Part shown: in pieces, positions 43,408 through 53,385 of the stretch
How positions within the stretch are numbered: position 1 is the stretch's first letter
Layout of the letters: each line of letters opens with the position of its first letter
DNA from: Hoeflea sp.
GTDB lineage: Bacteria > Pseudomonadota > Alphaproteobacteria > Rhizobiales > Rhizobiaceae
NCBI GenBank assembly: GCA_019084245.1
Contig: JAHRFE010000036.1
Location: 1 to 64,000, forward strand
Reading direction: 5' to 3'
Length of the DNA stretch: 64,000 bases
Position numbers and translations under genes: made by a program
The notes under the pieces: model-generated
The model's database searches: none
What the model saw: the letters and a program-made list of their open reading frames with translations, nothing else
Told to the model about the DNA's origin: nothing

Positions 43408-43860
43408 ATGCGGGACACCAAAGACAGAATCCGCCACGCCTTGAGTTTTGAAATCATCGCGCTCATGCTGGTCACGCCGCTCGGCGCCTGGGCCTTCGAC
43501 CTGCCTTTCAACCATATCGGCATTGTCGCTCTGGTCAGCGCCACGATCGCAACCGGCTGGAACTATCTCTACAATCTGATGTTCGACCACGCCATGCTCA
43601 GGATCGCCGGGCATGTCCGCAAAACCATCGCCTTAAGGATCCTCCATGCCTTGCTCTTCGAAGGCGGATTGCTCCTGATCCTGCTGCCGTTCATTGCCTG
43701 GTATCTGAGTGTGAGCCTGATCGAGGCTTTCCTGATGGATGTGGCGTTCGCGGCCTTTTACCTGGTCTACGCCTTCGTCTACAACTGGCTCTACGATCTG
43801 GTCTTTCCGGTGCCGGAAACCCAACTTTCCGAAATCCCTGACGCGGCGGTCGAACGATAA
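43408..43860 (+). CDS. PACE-family efflux transporter
   Basis: 150 aa, four predicted membrane helices in two repeated BTP-type halves: RIRHALSFEIIALMLVTPLG with WNYLYN, and RILHALLFEGGLLLILLPF with YNWLYD. The conserved Glu in each FE motif is present. PACE proteins (AceI type) export cationic biocides and short diamines as proton antiporters. LysR regulators next to them are common. Ends just before a terminator that serves the opposite strand. Confidence 0.87.
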   Translation: MRDTKDRIRHALSFEIIALMLVTPLGAWAFDLPFNHIGIVALVSATIATGWNYLYNLMFDHAMLRIAGHVRKTIALRILHALLFEGGLLLILLPFIAWYLSVSLIEAFLMDVAFAAFYLVYAFVYNWLYDLVFPVPETQLSEIPDAAVER

Positions 43861-43872
43861 CGGCTGAAGCAA

Positions 43873-43900
43873 CAAAAAGGCCGCGGATCGCTCCGCGGCC
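43873..43900 (-). terminator. Intrinsic terminator for the 43926-45533 gene
   Basis: On the minus strand GGCCGCGGA, 4-nt loop, TCCGCGGCC, followed by TTTTTGTT. It ends the binding-protein gene and, since the stem is symmetric, may also stop the opposite gene weakly. Confidence 0.85.
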
Positions 43901-43925
43901 AAATATCGTCGAGCAGTGCCTGGGA

Positions 43926-45533
43926 TCAGGCGAACCACCAGCGCTCGGGCACCTTGTTGCCGTCGCTCTGCCAGTTGGCCGCAACCTGTTCATCGTGTAC
44001 CAGCGTCTTGGTGTGCGCATGGATGAAGTTGGCCCACATGCCGACAACGGCGCCGCCGTCGTCCTGCAGCAGCCTCTGGGCTTCCCAGTACTGGTCCTTG
44101 CGCTTGGCTTCATCGGTTTCGGACCGGGCCATGACAACCAGTTCGTTGAACTTGTCGGCGGCCTCGCCCTCTTTCCAGGCGGTGTCGTTCCATTCGGTGT
44201 CGTTGGTGTAGGCCGACGAGTACATCCAGTCCTGGGTCGGACGTCCGCCCCAGTAGCAGGCCGACCAGGCCTTCTTGTTCCACACGTTGGACCAGTAGCC
44301 GTCGCTGGGCTCGCGCACGATCTCGATGTCGATCCCGGCTTCCTTGGCGGAGGCCGCGATCAGCTGGGCTGCGTCCATGGCGCCGGCGAAGGCGGCATCG
44401 GAAGCCGAAAGCTGGATGGTGCCCGAATGACCCGACTTCTTGTAGTGCTCGGCAGCCTTTTCGGGATCGAATTCATGCACCGGCAGTTCCGTGTTGAAGA
44501 ATGGCATCGATTCATTGACCGGAACATCGTTGCCGGCCTTGCCGTGGCCGAGCAGGATCTTGTCGACCAGTTCCTGGCGCTTGATGGCATATTTGAGCGC
44601 CATGCGCAGGTCGTAATTGTCGAACGGCGCCATGTTGACCCGCATCGGGAAGGTGAAATGCTGCGTTCCGGTGGTCTCGAAGATCTGCAGCGTCGGCACC
44701 CGGCCGAGCAGCGCCACGGTCTTGGGATCGACATTGTCAATGAAGTCGACATCGCCGTTCATCACCGCGTTCTGACGCGCGGTGGTGTCGAGCAGCGTGA
44801 TGAACTCGCATTCGTCGAAATGCGCGCGGCCTTCCTTGAAGAAGTTCGGGTTGCGCTTGGACGTGGTGCGAACCCCCGGTTCGAACGTGTCGATTATGTA
44901 GGCGCCGGTGCCGACCGGGCTGTTCGGATCCTCGATCTTGCCGTCGGTCGAGGGCATGATCATGATGTGATAATCGGACACGATGAACGGGAAGTCGGCA
45001 TTGCCGCCGCTGAGTTCGAAGATCACGCGGTTCTCACCGTCCTTCTTGATATCAGTGATCCCGCCCAGCAGGCCCTTGGCCGCGGACTTGGAATTCTCGT
45101 CGCGGTGATAATTGAATGTCGCGACGACATCGTCGGCGGTCATGGTCTTGCCGTTGTGGAACTCCACGCCCTTGCGCAGGTCGAAGATCCAGGTCTTGGC
45201 GCCGTTTGCGGATTCGAAGCTTTCGGACAGTTCCGGAACAAGAACGCCCTCATTGCTGATTTCGGTGAGCTGGTTGCCGCGCGCGTAGTTGATGGCCTGC
45301 GTCATGCCGTGTTCGGCGGTACCTGCGTCGAGCGTGTCCGTGGTCGATCCGTAGGATGAACCGAGCCGCAGCTTGCCGCCCTTTTTCGGCGTCGCCGCCA
45401 GCACACTTGTGGCAAGCGTCAGCGCCGACGGCACAGCCAGGCCGGCCGCGATGGCGGCCCGGATGAACTGCCGCCGGTCGATCTGGCCTTCGCTCAGCCA
45501 GCGCGCCTGCTTCTTCAGATACTCGTCTCTCAT
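43926..45533 (-). CDS. Peptide-type ABC transporter substrate-binding protein (family 5, Tat-exported)
   Basis: 535 aa. Tat signal IDRRQFIRAAIAAGLAVP near residue 18. Mature family 5 binding protein: FHNGKTMTADDVVATFNYH, VGTGAYIIDTFEPGVRTTSKR and ALKYAIKRQELVDKILLGHG. Transcribed divergently from its likely permease and ATPase genes at 45893-49438, and closed by the terminator at 43873-43900. Ligand unknown. Confidence 0.9.
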   Translation of the reverse strand: MRDEYLKKQARWLSEGQIDRRQFIRAAIAAGLAVPSALTLATSVLAATPKKGGKLRLGSSYGSTTDTLDAGTAEHGMTQAINYARGNQLTEISNEGVLVPELSESFESANGAKTWIFDLRKGVEFHNGKTMTADDVVATFNYHRDENSKSAAKGLLGGITDIKKDGENRVIFELSGGNADFPFIVSDYHIMIMPSTDGKIEDPNSPVGTGAYIIDTFEPGVRTTSKRNPNFFKEGRAHFDECEFITLLDTTARQNAVMNGDVDFIDNVDPKTVALLGRVPTLQIFETTGTQHFTFPMRVNMAPFDNYDLRMALKYAIKRQELVDKILLGHGKAGNDVPVNESMPFFNTELPVHEFDPEKAAEHYKKSGHSGTIQLSASDAAFAGAMDAAQLIAASAKEAGIDIEIVREPSDGYWSNVWNKKAWSACYWGGRPTQDWMYSSAYTNDTEWNDTAWKEGEAADKFNELVVMARSETDEAKRKDQYWEAQRLLQDDGGAVVGMWANFIHAHTKTLVHDEQVAANWQSDGNKVPERWWFA

Positions 45534-45892
45534 ATTAGCCTCCGTTGAGTTCCCAGTTTATGGTTTTTTGGCATTGCGCACATCGCAACATTCCCGCCTA
45601 TCCTGTCGTCTTGACGCCAGTTGTCAACTGCTTGCCCGGATTGGATGATACTGCGAGCTTTGCCTTCTCAAGACCAACTAATATGGGGGCATTGCATGGC
45701 TGACGGTTATGCCAAACCGCCATTGTGACGGATTTCAGCCACCCTGGATTGAAACGGGCGACATCGACCTGTGCAACGCCTTGTTCCGTGCCACCAATTT
45801 CCAAGCCCCCGGTTTACAAATGCCGCTCGAGCGGCCAACAATGGAAGCTTGCGGAAGGGCCGGCATGAGCCGGGCGGAAGCAATCTGAAAAG
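45534..45892. promoter_or_regulatory. Divergent promoter region with two dyads
   Basis: This is the only gene-free stretch over 300 bp. It contains TTGCG-N5-CGCAA at 45574-45588 and the 13-bp palindrome CAGTTG-T-CAACTG at 45618-45630, both closer to the binding-protein gene. The half near 45700-45892 shows no repeat or gene. One or both dyads may be operators for the divergent transporter genes. Confidence 0.45.
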
Positions 45893-46912
45893 ATGGCGAC
45901 AAGATCATCTGATCATGAGGGGAATGCGCGGTTGAACGCTGTGCTGGCGACAATACTGAAACGCCTGGGGCTTGGCTTTGCCACGCTCGTGGTTGTTTCG
46001 GCCATCATTTTCAGTTCCATATCCATGCTGCCGGGTGACTTCGGGCAGGCAGTGCTCGGCCAGTCCGCGACTGAGGAAACCGTGGCCGCCTTCCGCAAGG
46101 AACTCGGCTTGGACAAGCCAGCAGTAGTCAGGTACTTCGAATGGGCCGGCTCCGTGCTGCAAGGCGATCTCGGCACCTCGTTCTCCGGCCGCAACGCATC
46201 GGGCCAGGACCGCTCCCGCCAGGTCAGCGACCTGGTCATGCCGCGGCTCTGGAACACGTTGTTTCTGGCCGGGGTCACCGCGCTCATCGCCGTGCCTCTG
46301 GCGCTGTTTCTGGGCCTGACCACGGCGCTCTACCGCAATTCCGCCTATGACCGGACCGTCAATGCAGCGACTCTGACGACCATCTCGACTCCCGAATTCT
46401 TCGTCGCCTACATCCTGATCCTGTTCTTTGCGTCATTGTGGCCGGTGTTTCCTTCGCTCGCCAATGTCAACGCCACGACCGACCTTGGCGAGAGGCTCTA
46501 CCGTGTCGCCCTGCCGGCGCTCACCCTTACCCTGGTGATCGTGGCGCACATGATGCGCATGACCCGCGCCGCCATCATCAACCTGCTCGCGAGCCCTTAC
46601 ATCGAGATGGCGCGGCTCAAGGGCGCGTCGCGCTCCGAAATCATCCTCAAGCACGCATTGCCCAACGCCTGGGCGCCGATCGCCACCGTGATCGCCTTCA
46701 ACCTCGCCTATCTCGTGGTCGGCGTCGTCGTGGTCGAGGTGGTGTTCGTCTATCCCGGCATAGGACAACTGATGGTCGATGCCGTGACAAGCCGTGATAT
46801 CCCGGTGGTCCAGGCCTGTGCGCTGATATTCGCCGCGACATATATTCTCTTGAACCTGACGGCCGACATCATCGGCATCGTCACCAACCCGCGATTGCTG
46901 CACCCCAGATGA
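45893..46912 (+). CDS. Peptide-type ABC transporter permease, DppB-like
   Basis: 339 aa. VVSAIIFSSISMLPGDF and the coupling loop ARLKGASRSEIILKHALPN identify a DppB-type permease. The start is uncertain: ATG at 45893 has no good ribosome-binding site, while TTG at 45932 has GAGGGG 9 bp upstream and begins closer to the first membrane helix. Overlaps the next gene (ATGA). Confidence 0.9.
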   Translation: MATRSSDHEGNARLNAVLATILKRLGLGFATLVVVSAIIFSSISMLPGDFGQAVLGQSATEETVAAFRKELGLDKPAVVRYFEWAGSVLQGDLGTSFSGRNASGQDRSRQVSDLVMPRLWNTLFLAGVTALIAVPLALFLGLTTALYRNSAYDRTVNAATLTTISTPEFFVAYILILFFASLWPVFPSLANVNATTDLGERLYRVALPALTLTLVIVAHMMRMTRAAIINLLASPYIEMARLKGASRSEIILKHALPNAWAPIATVIAFNLAYLVVGVVVVEVVFVYPGIGQLMVDAVTSRDIPVVQACALIFAATYILLNLTADIIGIVTNPRLLHPR

Positions 46913-47829
46913 GCGAGCAACCCGAGACCTATGCAGCCGCCGCAGAGGTGGGAGCAGTCCGCAAGCGGCGAACCCGCCTCGAGCGTGCCGGCCTGCTGCT
47001 CAAATCGGCGCCGCCCAGCGCCTGGTTCGGCATGATCGTCGTTGGGTTCTATATTCTTGTGGCGGTCTTCGCCGACGTGATCGCGCCCTATGGCGAGGCG
47101 CAGATACATCCCATTCCTTTCGCCCCATGGGGCGGCGAGTTCATGTTCGGCACCGACCAGATCGGACGCGACGTGCTCACAAGGCTGATCTACGGCGCGC
47201 GCAACACCATGGGCATCGCCCTGGCCACAACGCTGCTCTCGTTCCTCATCGGCGGCGGGCTTGGCCTGATGGCGGCCATCAACCGCAGCTGGCTTGATCA
47301 GTTGTTGAGTCGCTTCGTCGACGTGCTGATGGCGATCCCGAGCCTGATCTTCGCGCTGATGCTGCTGTCGATCTTCGGATCGACCGTCACCAGCCTGATC
47401 GTGATCATCGCGGTGCTCGATTCCACCCGCGTCTTCCGCCTCACCCGCGCCGTCGCCGTCAATGTCGCAGTGATGGACTATGTCGAGGCGGCAAAACTGC
47501 GCGGCGAAGGCCTCGGCTGGATCATGCACCGCGAGATCCTGCCCAACATCATGCCGCCGCTCGTGGCGGAGTTCGGGCTGCGATTCTGCTTCGTGTTCCT
47601 GACCATCGCAGCGCTGTCGTTCCTGGGCGTCGGCATCCAGCCGCCCACCGCCGACTGGGGTTCGATGGTGCGAGAAAACGCCTCGCTGATCCAGTTCGCC
47701 AAATACGACCTGACGGCAGCGATCACCCCGCTGCTGCCCGCCGCGGCGATCGCGCTTCTGACCGTGGCGGTCAACTTCATCGTCGACTGGTTCCTGCACA
47801 AGACGAGCGGACTTCGCGATGACCACTGA
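46909..47829 (+). CDS. Peptide-type ABC transporter permease, DppC-like
   Basis: 306 aa. FMFGTDQIGRDVLTRLIYGAR is covered by the DppC signature, and the coupling loop reads EAAKLRGEGLGWIMHREILPN in shape. Six membrane segments expected. Starts in an ATGA overlap and ends with an 11-bp overlap into the ATPase gene. Confidence 0.92.
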   Translation: MSEQPETYAAAAEVGAVRKRRTRLERAGLLLKSAPPSAWFGMIVVGFYILVAVFADVIAPYGEAQIHPIPFAPWGGEFMFGTDQIGRDVLTRLIYGARNTMGIALATTLLSFLIGGGLGLMAAINRSWLDQLLSRFVDVLMAIPSLIFALMLLSIFGSTVTSLIVIIAVLDSTRVFRLTRAVAVNVAVMDYVEAAKLRGEGLGWIMHREILPNIMPPLVAEFGLRFCFVFLTIAALSFLGVGIQPPTADWGSMVRENASLIQFAKYDLTAAITPLLPAAAIALLTVAVNFIVDWFLHKTSGLRDDH

Positions 47830-49438
47830 GATGAACCCGAAAGACGGCATCCTCCTTGAAATGCGCGATATCCGCATCGACGGATATTCCGACGAGCGCT
47901 GGCACCCGATCATCAAGGGTGTTGATCTGACGCTCCGGCGCGGCGAGATCATGGGGTTGATCGGCGAATCGGGCGCGGGCAAGTCCACCCTCGGCAAGGC
48001 GGCAATGGGCTACACCCAGCCCGGCTGCAAGCTGACCGGCGGCTCGATCATGTTCGACGGGATCGATCTGGCAAAGGCCAGCGATCGCGAAAAGCGCAAC
48101 CTCTGGGGAACCCGCATCGCCTATGTGGCCCAATCGGCCGCGGCCTCCTTCAACCCGGCGCACCGGCTGATCGACCAGACCGTGGAAGCCGCCACCCGGC
48201 GCAAGATCCGTCCGGACGCCGAATCCCGGACGGACGCGGTGGAACTGTTCAGGGCCCTGCAATTGCCCAACCCCGAAACAATCGGCAGCCGCTACCCGCA
48301 CCAGGTGTCGGGCGGGCAGTTGCAGCGGGTGATGACTGCCATGGCGATGTCGCCCCGCCCCGACCTGATCATCTTTGACGAACCGACCACCGCGCTTGAT
48401 GTTACCACACAGGTCGAAGTGCTCTCGGCGATGCGCAACATTGTCGAAGATTTCAACACTGCGGCAATCTACATCACCCATGACCTGGCCGTGGTTGCCC
48501 AGATGGCGGATTTCATCAAGGTGCTGCGCTTTGGCGAGGAAGTCGAGGAGGCGCCGACCCGCGAGATGCTGACCAAGCCCGAGCAGCCCTACACAAAATC
48601 GCTCTGGTCGGTTCGGTCGCTGGAAAAGCCCGAAGTCAAGGGCGAGGATATTGTGCTGTCGATCGATCATGTCGACGCGTCCTATGGCCCGCTCAAGGTG
48701 CTGCACGATGTGAACATCTCGATCCCGCGCGGCCGCACCGTGGCGGTGGTGGGCGAATCCGGGTCCGGCAAGTCAACCACGGCCCGGGTCATCACCGGGC
48801 TGCTGCCGCCGACGGCAGGCACCGTCAGCTTCAATGGCAAACCCTTGCCGGCCGCCTTGAAGGACCGCAGCAAGGACCAGCTGCAGCGCATCCAGATGAT
48901 CTACCAGATGGCGGACACCGCGATGAATCCGCGTCAGACCGTGTATGAAATCATCGCCCGCCCGCTCGAATTCTACCTCGGCCTGACCGGCAAGGCCAAG
49001 GAAGCCCGGGTCATGGACCTGCTGAAAATGATCGAGCTCGACGAGAGCTTCATCGACCGTCTGCCGTCGGAACTTTCAGGCGGACAGAAACAGCGAATCT
49101 GCATTGCACGCGCGCTGGCCGCCAATCCTGACGTCATCATCTGTGACGAAGTGACCTCGGCGCTCGACCAGATCGTGCAGGAGGGCATTCTCAAACTGCT
49201 TCTGCGACTGCAGAAGGAGTTCAACATCACCTATCTGTTCATCACCCATGACATCGCTACGGTGAAGGCGATTTCCGACGGGATCGTGGTGATGTACCGG
49301 GGCAAGGTGGTCGAGCAGGGATTGAAGAGCGAGATCCTGGCCCCGCCCTTCCCAGAATATACCCAGCTCTTGTTGTCCTCCGTACCGGAAATGGATCCCG
49401 ACTGGCTCACCAACCTGCTGGAGGCGCGACCGGTCTGA
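47819..49438 (+). CDS. Fused double ATP-binding protein of a peptide-type ABC transporter (DppD-DppF)
   Basis: 539 aa with two complete ABC modules in one chain. First: GESGAGKST (about residue 46), [21 protein letters not shown]. Second: GESGSGKST (about 313), [21 protein letters not shown] and ITHDIATV. This single-chain arrangement replaces separate DppD and DppF subunits, in contrast to the importer at 28811-33936. No further transporter gene follows. Confidence 0.92.
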   Translation: MTTEMNPKDGILLEMRDIRIDGYSDERWHPIIKGVDLTLRRGEIMGLIGESGAGKSTLGKAAMGYTQPGCKLTGGSIMFDGIDLAKASDREKRNLWGTRIAYVAQSAAASFNPAHRLIDQTVEAATRRKIRPDAESRTDAVELFRALQLPNPETIGSRYPHQVSGGQLQRVMTAMAMSPRPDLIIFDEPTTALDVTTQVEVLSAMRNIVEDFNTAAIYITHDLAVVAQMADFIKVLRFGEEVEEAPTREMLTKPEQPYTKSLWSVRSLEKPEVKGEDIVLSIDHVDASYGPLKVLHDVNISIPRGRTVAVVGESGSGKSTTARVITGLLPPTAGTVSFNGKPLPAALKDRSKDQLQRIQMIYQMADTAMNPRQTVYEIIARPLEFYLGLTGKAKEARVMDLLKMIELDESFIDRLPSELSGGQKQRICIARALAANPDVIICDEVTSALDQIVQEGILKLLLRLQKEFNITYLFITHDIATVKAISDGIVVMYRGKVVEQGLKSEILAPPFPEYTQLLLSSVPEMDPDWLTNLLEARPV

Positions 49439-49467
49439 GCGTCAGGGATGCGCCCTCCCCACCCCCT

Positions 49468-50187
49468 CTACCGGGCGGCAAGCAGATCCGGCAGGTCCGC
49501 CACCGACGCGATGCAGATGTCGGCGAGCTCAGTAAGCGACTGATGCGTGCCCGTCCCCGACAGAACCCCGATCGCGGCCCCGGCGCCCGCCGCCCGCGCC
49601 ATCGCCAGATCATGGCGGTTGTCGCCCACCATGGCGATCTGGCTCGCGCTCAGCCCCAGATGCGCGGCAAAGGCATGGATCATCCCCGGCTCGGGCTTCG
49701 GTCCATGGCCGCTGTCATAGCCGGCGATGAAGCTCACATGCCGCGTGAGCCCCAGCACCTCGACCGTCCGCCGGATACTGGCCTCGCCATCGCTCGAGGC
49801 GATGCCGAGCGGCAGGCCGGAGCCGGTGAGCCGTCCCATCACAAGGTTGAGATCGCAGATCGGCACCGCCGCGTCCGCCCCGTCGACAAAGGCCTGGTCG
49901 AGCAGGCGGGCGAGAGCGTCCGGCGCGACCGGGCTGCCATGGTCGACCATGTGCCGGGCGATCTCATCGGCGTTGGCCGAGGCGAACATGCTGTCGGCGC
50001 GTGTCTTGCCGGTGAGCGGATCCATGCCGCAGGCGTTGAGCAGGACATCACAGAGCAAGCCATCGCCAGCGGCGGCAATGGCGGCCGCCTTGCGGTTGAT
50101 TACCGACCAGGTCCGGTCGAAATCGATGAGCGTTCCGTCCTTGTCGAACAGAATTGCCTTGATTGAGCTGTCCAATGTCCATGTCAT
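49468..50187 (-). CDS. HAD-superfamily phosphatase, phosphoglycolate-phosphatase-like
   Basis: 239 aa. HAD motif I FDKDGTLIDF (Asp nucleophile, residues 14-23), motif II IASSDGE, motif III around GHGPKPEPGM and motif IV MVGDNRHDLAMA. DKDGT in motif I and the small cap place it in the Gph-like subfamily. Substrate not clear; a second, better phosphoglycolate phosphatase candidate is in the cbb operon. Convergent with the ATPase gene. Confidence 0.83.
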   Translation of the reverse strand: MTWTLDSSIKAILFDKDGTLIDFDRTWSVINRKAAAIAAAGDGLLCDVLLNACGMDPLTGKTRADSMFASANADEIARHMVDHGSPVAPDALARLLDQAFVDGADAAVPICDLNLVMGRLTGSGLPLGIASSDGEASIRRTVEVLGLTRHVSFIAGYDSGHGPKPEPGMIHAFAAHLGLSASQIAMVGDNRHDLAMARAAGAGAAIGVLSGTGTHQSLTELADICIASVADLPDLLAAR

Positions 50188-50268
50188 GGGAGTATTCCGG
50201 TTTGACAGCTGCTGTGCATCGCGATTGCATAGCCGTCAAGCCTATCTCAAACGCCAGAGGATCCGCCC

Positions 50269-51216
50269 TTGCACCCTGCCCCCTATGACAGACTGATCGA
50301 TGCGGAAACCTGGGCCTTTGTCGAAAGATCCGCCGGCTTCTATCCCGATGACGCCACCGCCCTCGACCTCAGCAGCCAGCGCAGCGTCTATGACTCCCTG
50401 TGCCACACCTTCGATGCGGGCCGGCCTTCAGGCGTGACTGTCAGCGACTATTCGGTGCCGGGCCCGGCAGCCCTTATCCCGGTTCGCGAATACGCACCCG
50501 CCGCCGGCGCGCCTGCAGCCTGCGTGGTGTACCTGCATGGCGGCGGCTTCATTCTCGGCGGCCTCGACAGCCATGACAGCATCTGCGCCGAAATCTGTGC
50601 CGGCACGGGCTTTACAGTCGTCGCGGTCGACTATCGCCTGGCGCCCGAACACCTGCATCCCGCCCAGTTCGAAGACACGCTTGCAGCCTTCAGGCACGTG
50701 GCGAGCACGACCGGCCTGCCGGTGATCCTCAGCGGCGACAGCGCCGGCGGCAATCTCGCCGCCGCGGTGTGCTGGGCGACGCGCGGAGGAGATCACGTCC
50801 CCGCGGGACAGGTGCTGGTCTACCCCGCGCTCGGCGCGGACACCAGCCGCGGCACTTTCGTCACCCACGCCAACGCGCCGATGCTGTCGACCGCCGACAT
50901 GATCTATTACGACGAGGTCCGCTCGGGCGGCATGCCGCCTCACGGCGACCCGCTCTTCACGCCGCTGGCCGCGCACGACCTCGACGCCATGCCGCCCACG
51001 CTGGTGTTCACCGCCCAGTGCGACCCGCTGTCAGGCGACGGACCCGACTACTGCGCGCGCATCGCGGCCCAGGGCGGCCGGGCGCATTGCATTGAGGAGC
51101 AAGGCCTGGTCCACGGCTATTTGCGCGCCCGCCATTCCGTGGCCCGCGCCCGCGAAAGCTTTGCCCGCATGGTCACCGGCATCAAGGCGCTCGGCGCGGG
51201 CGAATGGCCCTACTAG
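50269..51216 (+). CDS. Alpha/beta hydrolase, hormone-sensitive-lipase type
   Basis: 315 aa. HGGGFILGG oxyanion motif, nucleophile GDSAGG, Asp in TAQCDPLSGDG and the catalytic His near LVHGYLR, so the triad is complete. The start is TTG at 50269 with AGAGG upstream. HSL-type enzymes hydrolyse small esters and acyl amides in the cytoplasm. Divergent from the HAD gene, convergent with the CocE-like gene. Confidence 0.87.
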   Translation: MHPAPYDRLIDAETWAFVERSAGFYPDDATALDLSSQRSVYDSLCHTFDAGRPSGVTVSDYSVPGPAALIPVREYAPAAGAPAACVVYLHGGGFILGGLDSHDSICAEICAGTGFTVVAVDYRLAPEHLHPAQFEDTLAAFRHVASTTGLPVILSGDSAGGNLAAAVCWATRGGDHVPAGQVLVYPALGADTSRGTFVTHANAPMLSTADMIYYDEVRSGGMPPHGDPLFTPLAAHDLDAMPPTLVFTAQCDPLSGDGPDYCARIAAQGGRAHCIEEQGLVHGYLRARHSVARARESFARMVTGIKALGAGEWPY

Positions 51217-51236
51217 CGCCTCGTCCATGAGACGCC

Positions 51237-53255
51237 TCAGACGAACCGGCGCGGGATCTTCTTGTCCCAGTCCCTCTCGAAGACCGTCGCGCCATCCTCC
51301 GTCGCCACCAGTCTGCCGGTGACGAAGAACCATTCCCTGTCGCAGCGCATCTCCATCTCCGCCACCGTTTCGGTCCGCCACCCCTCGCGACCGCCGGTCT
51401 GCTCCCAGCGGATCTGAGCTGTTGCCGACAGCGGGTCGTCGGGATGGATCGACCAGCGTTCGCGCGTGGTGCTGCCCAAAATCAGGCCATGCTCAAGATC
51501 GCGGTTCTCGCCGGCATCGTTGAAGATCACCGTGGTGACAACGCCGGTCGCGGCATCGGTCTCCATTTCGCGGGTGGAGGCCGAGGGTCTGAGGGTCTCG
51601 TGCCGCCAGGGCGTGGCCCCGACCGGCCTCTCGAAGCTGCATTCATCGTTATTCGCATGAACTGTGCGACACGGCAGATCGAGCCGGCCCGATTCCAGCT
51701 TCACGGTGGCGCGCTCGGGCGACGGCCAGATGAACGGCCAGCAGGCGGTCGAGACCGCGATCCTGAGCCGGTGGCCCGCAGGAATGCGGTAGGCGATCTG
51801 GTCGAGTGTCACGGTCGCCTCCAACACCTCGCCCGGCACGATGAGCTCCGGCGCTTCGCTTGACCGCCGGTGCGTCAGATTGAGAACACCCATGCTGATC
51901 AGCGCCGAGGTTCCATCGGGCCTGAGATCGCAGAGCCTGACAGCCACTTGCGCCATCGGCTTGTCCGAGCGTGCCCGGATGACAAGCCGCGGCGCGCCGA
52001 CGATATCGAGCGGGGCGTCAAGCACATCACCGTCGAAACAGGCTGATCTCGCATCATCCGGGCTCTGTTCATCGGGCAGCTCCGGCCCGTAGGCGAAGGG
52101 AAAATACTCGCCCGCCTGGCTGCCGCAATCCGTGGGTGAATTGACCGGCACCGGACGGGTCATTGGCACATGTCCGAGCGCGCCATCCCCGAGTTCGAGA
52201 GTCTTTTCGATGATCGCGCGAGACGGCCAACGGGCCTCGGCGATCCACCGGCCCGGGCGCGCGTCCATCCAGCGCGCGGGCGCGACGCTGTCCATCAGCC
52301 AGGCCCGGTAGGCGGGCAAGTCTTCCGCGCCATTGTCGATGCCCTTGAGCCAGCGGTCCCACCAGCGCCTCGCCTCCTGCAGGAAGCCGATGCGTGGCTC
52401 GGGTCCGGCATAATGCGGGTATTTGTGGATCCACGGCCCGACGATGCCCTTGACCGGGGCGTCGAGGTTTTCGACGAGATGCGAGATCGTGTTGCGGTAG
52501 CCGTCGTGCCAGCCGCCGATCGACAGCACCGCCGCTTCGATCGCGCCAAAATTCTCACAGACCGAGCCGTGTTTCCAGTAGTTGTCGCGCGTCTGCCGGG
52601 AGATCCACTCCCGCGCCAGAAACGGCATCGCTTCCAGCCGATCGAGCCACATGTCGCGCCAGCGGTCTCCCGCGATCAGCGGGTCCGGCGGCCGCGATGA
52701 ATAGGACAGCATGTTGGCGGCCCAGCCGAAATTCTCGCCCAGCAGGCAGCCGCCCTTGAAATGGATGTCATCGGCAAAACGGTCGACGGTGGAACAGATT
52801 GTGATGATCGCCTTCAGCGCCGGCGGCCTCAGAGCCGCCACCTGCAGCGAATTGAACCCGCCCCAGGAAATCCCCATCATGCCCGCCGTGCCCGAACACC
52901 AGGGTTGGGACGTAGCCCAGGCGATGACATCGCAGGCGTCCTGGAGTTCCTGCGGCGTGTATTCATCCTCCATCAGACCGTCGGAATCGCCGTTGCCCCG
53001 CATGTCGACCCGGATGCAGGCATAGCCCTGCCCGGCCATCCACGGATGGGTAAGACTGTCGCGCACGATGGTGCCATCGCGCTTGCGATAGGGCAGATGC
53101 TCGAGAATGACAGGAACCGGATCGCTGGCGGCATCCTTCGGCATCCAGATCCGCGCCGACAGCCGGCATCCATCTGGCATGATGATCGGCTGATCCTCTA
53201 TCTCGACAATGTCGCGAGGGTACGCAGTTTGTACCTCCGGCATGAAGGATGCCAT
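51237..53255 (-). CDS. CocE/NonD-family hydrolase (X-Pro-dipeptidyl-peptidase-like)
   Basis: 672 aa. N-terminal alpha/beta hydrolase with HLPYRKRDGT and VDMRGNGDSDG, nucleophile elbow MMGISWGGFN (Ser in GISWGG), a cap region, then a C-terminal jelly-roll domain (YRIPAGHRLRIAVSTACWP). Family members cleave cocaine-like esters, beta-lactam side chains or X-Pro peptides. The start has GGAG 7 bp upstream. No signal peptide. With the peptide-type importer and the HSL esterase nearby, it may process imported esters or peptides (inference). Confidence 0.87.
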   Translation of the reverse strand: MASFMPEVQTAYPRDIVEIEDQPIIMPDGCRLSARIWMPKDAASDPVPVILEHLPYRKRDGTIVRDSLTHPWMAGQGYACIRVDMRGNGDSDGLMEDEYTPQELQDACDVIAWATSQPWCSGTAGMMGISWGGFNSLQVAALRPPALKAIITICSTVDRFADDIHFKGGCLLGENFGWAANMLSYSSRPPDPLIAGDRWRDMWLDRLEAMPFLAREWISRQTRDNYWKHGSVCENFGAIEAAVLSIGGWHDGYRNTISHLVENLDAPVKGIVGPWIHKYPHYAGPEPRIGFLQEARRWWDRWLKGIDNGAEDLPAYRAWLMDSVAPARWMDARPGRWIAEARWPSRAIIEKTLELGDGALGHVPMTRPVPVNSPTDCGSQAGEYFPFAYGPELPDEQSPDDARSACFDGDVLDAPLDIVGAPRLVIRARSDKPMAQVAVRLCDLRPDGTSALISMGVLNLTHRRSSEAPELIVPGEVLEATVTLDQIAYRIPAGHRLRIAVSTACWPFIWPSPERATVKLESGRLDLPCRTVHANNDECSFERPVGATPWRHETLRPSASTREMETDAATGVVTTVIFNDAGENRDLEHGLILGSTTRERWSIHPDDPLSATAQIRWEQTGGREGWRTETVAEMEMRCDREWFFVTGRLVATEDGATVFERDWDKKIPRRFV

Positions 53256-53385
53256 GACGATTCTCCAATGCTAACCAGGCCGCGAAACTGTCATGCGGCG
53301 GCCGATCAGCGCAATGCTTTGCGCAGGAGATTTATCTGGTTCGCATGGAATTCGTATCTGCGGTTTGCTCCGGTCACATCGCGGG

